Shown here one piece after another: positions 5,427-5,674 of a DNA stretch of 5,674 nucleotides. The translations under genes and the position numbers were made by a program. The first letter of the stretch is position 1. Each line of letters starts with the position of its first letter. The notes under the pieces are model-generated. The model did not search any database and was not told the DNA's origin. It worked only from the letters and a program-made list of their open reading frames with translations. The stretch is from Acidimicrobiaceae bacterium (GTDB taxonomy: Bacteria; Actinomycetota; Acidimicrobiia; Acidimicrobiales; Bog-793), in contig JAODBN010000429.1 of NCBI GenBank assembly GCA_025463965.1, positions 1 to 5,674 on the forward strand, in the 5' to 3' direction.

Positions 5427-5674
5427 GACGTCTCCCGGTCGGTCCGCTTCCGGCTCCCGGACTTGAGCGCCCCGGCGCCGGGACCGGCCTCGACAGCGGC
5501 CGGAAGCGCCGCGAAGCCCGCGCTCAGCTCCTCGGCGAGGCGCTCGACTTCAGCCGGCCCGAGACTCCCGACAAAGAGAAAAGGCAGCCTGACCTGGGCC
5601 AGCGGGAGCGCTTGGGACAAGCGTTCCAGCTGCTCTGCCTGTGCGGCTTGGCGGGCGAGTCGAAACTCGGCGGC
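5423..5674 (-). CDS. ArsA/GET3-family ATPase, C-terminal end (runs off right edge)
   Basis: The frame is open from the right edge to TGA at 5425-5423, giving the last 83 residues. The segment reads AAEFRLARQAAQAEQLERL, then LAQVRLPFLFVGSLGPAEVE. This matches the C-terminal helix-strand-helix typical of ArsA-like ATPases, where the helix rich in Arg/Gln/Ala leads into a V-x-L-P-hydrophobic strand and a G-x-x-x-V/L-x-x-L-A-E helix. The tail GALKSGSRKRTDRETS is charged and probably disordered. The P-loop lies outside the window. Its 4-bp overlap with the next ATPase gene implies co-translation and roughly equal amounts of the two proteins. A TTG-started 65-codon frame at 5620 is only the inner part of this gene. 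Family assignment rests on the C-terminal pattern plus the tandem context. Confidence 0.82.
   Translation of the reverse strand, partial: AAEFRLARQAAQAEQLERLSQALPLAQVRLPFLFVGSLGPAEVERLAEELSAGFAALPAAVEAGPGAGALKSGSRKRTDRETS
5427..5436 (-). promoter_or_regulatory. Ribosome binding site of the second ArsA-type ATPase
   Basis: On the minus strand GGGAG (5436-5432) precedes the GTG at 5426 with a five-base spacer. It lies inside the end of the upstream ATPase gene. It is the clearest Shine-Dalgarno sequence in the window and decides the GTG start, which overlaps the preceding TGA. Confidence 0.7.

Overview
The window is high-GC DNA with GTG start codons, translationally coupled genes and actinobacterial protein families. 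It most likely comes from an actinobacterium, possibly of the Acidimicrobiia; the class-level guess is inference from protein style only.

Right part (about 2797-5674, minus strand): a compact gene string reads leftward. It runs from the C-terminal end of one ArsA/GET3-type ATPase (cut by the right edge), to a complete second ArsA-type ATPase overlapping it by 4 nt, to an orphan and partly degenerate receiver-domain protein 4 nt further on, to a CorC/HlyC-type CBS-domain protein. It ends in tRNA-Pro(CGG) and a strong intrinsic terminator. The CBS-protein stop codon lies inside the tRNA gene, so the two share 10 nt and the tRNA is probably the last cistron of this transcript, or is at least transcribed through. 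The two ATPases resemble the paired ArsA/GET3-like subunits of actinobacteria (the Rv3679/Rv3680 type in Mycobacterium tuberculosis). The receiver protein may regulate or dock on that complex, but this is inference from position.

Middle part (1568-2656, plus strand): one gene for a secreted protein with a propeller-like repeat pattern and four mature-region cysteines. It appears to be leaderless and converges on the tRNA terminator; a second long-armed hairpin lies between the two.

Left part: 1-586 (minus strand) is the N-terminal 195 codons of an unrecognised acidic, helix-rich cytosolic protein running off the left edge. Between it and the secreted-protein gene lies almost 1 kb (587-1567) without a convincing gene. 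This stretch holds two perfect inverted repeats (12 and 11 bp arms) and a patch of visibly lower GC with broken reading frames that looks like a decayed gene.

No CRISPR array, insertion sequence, integrase or complete new defence-type system is visible. The most interesting points are the CDS/tRNA overlap, the ATPase-receiver-CBS operon and the two palindromes in the large gap.
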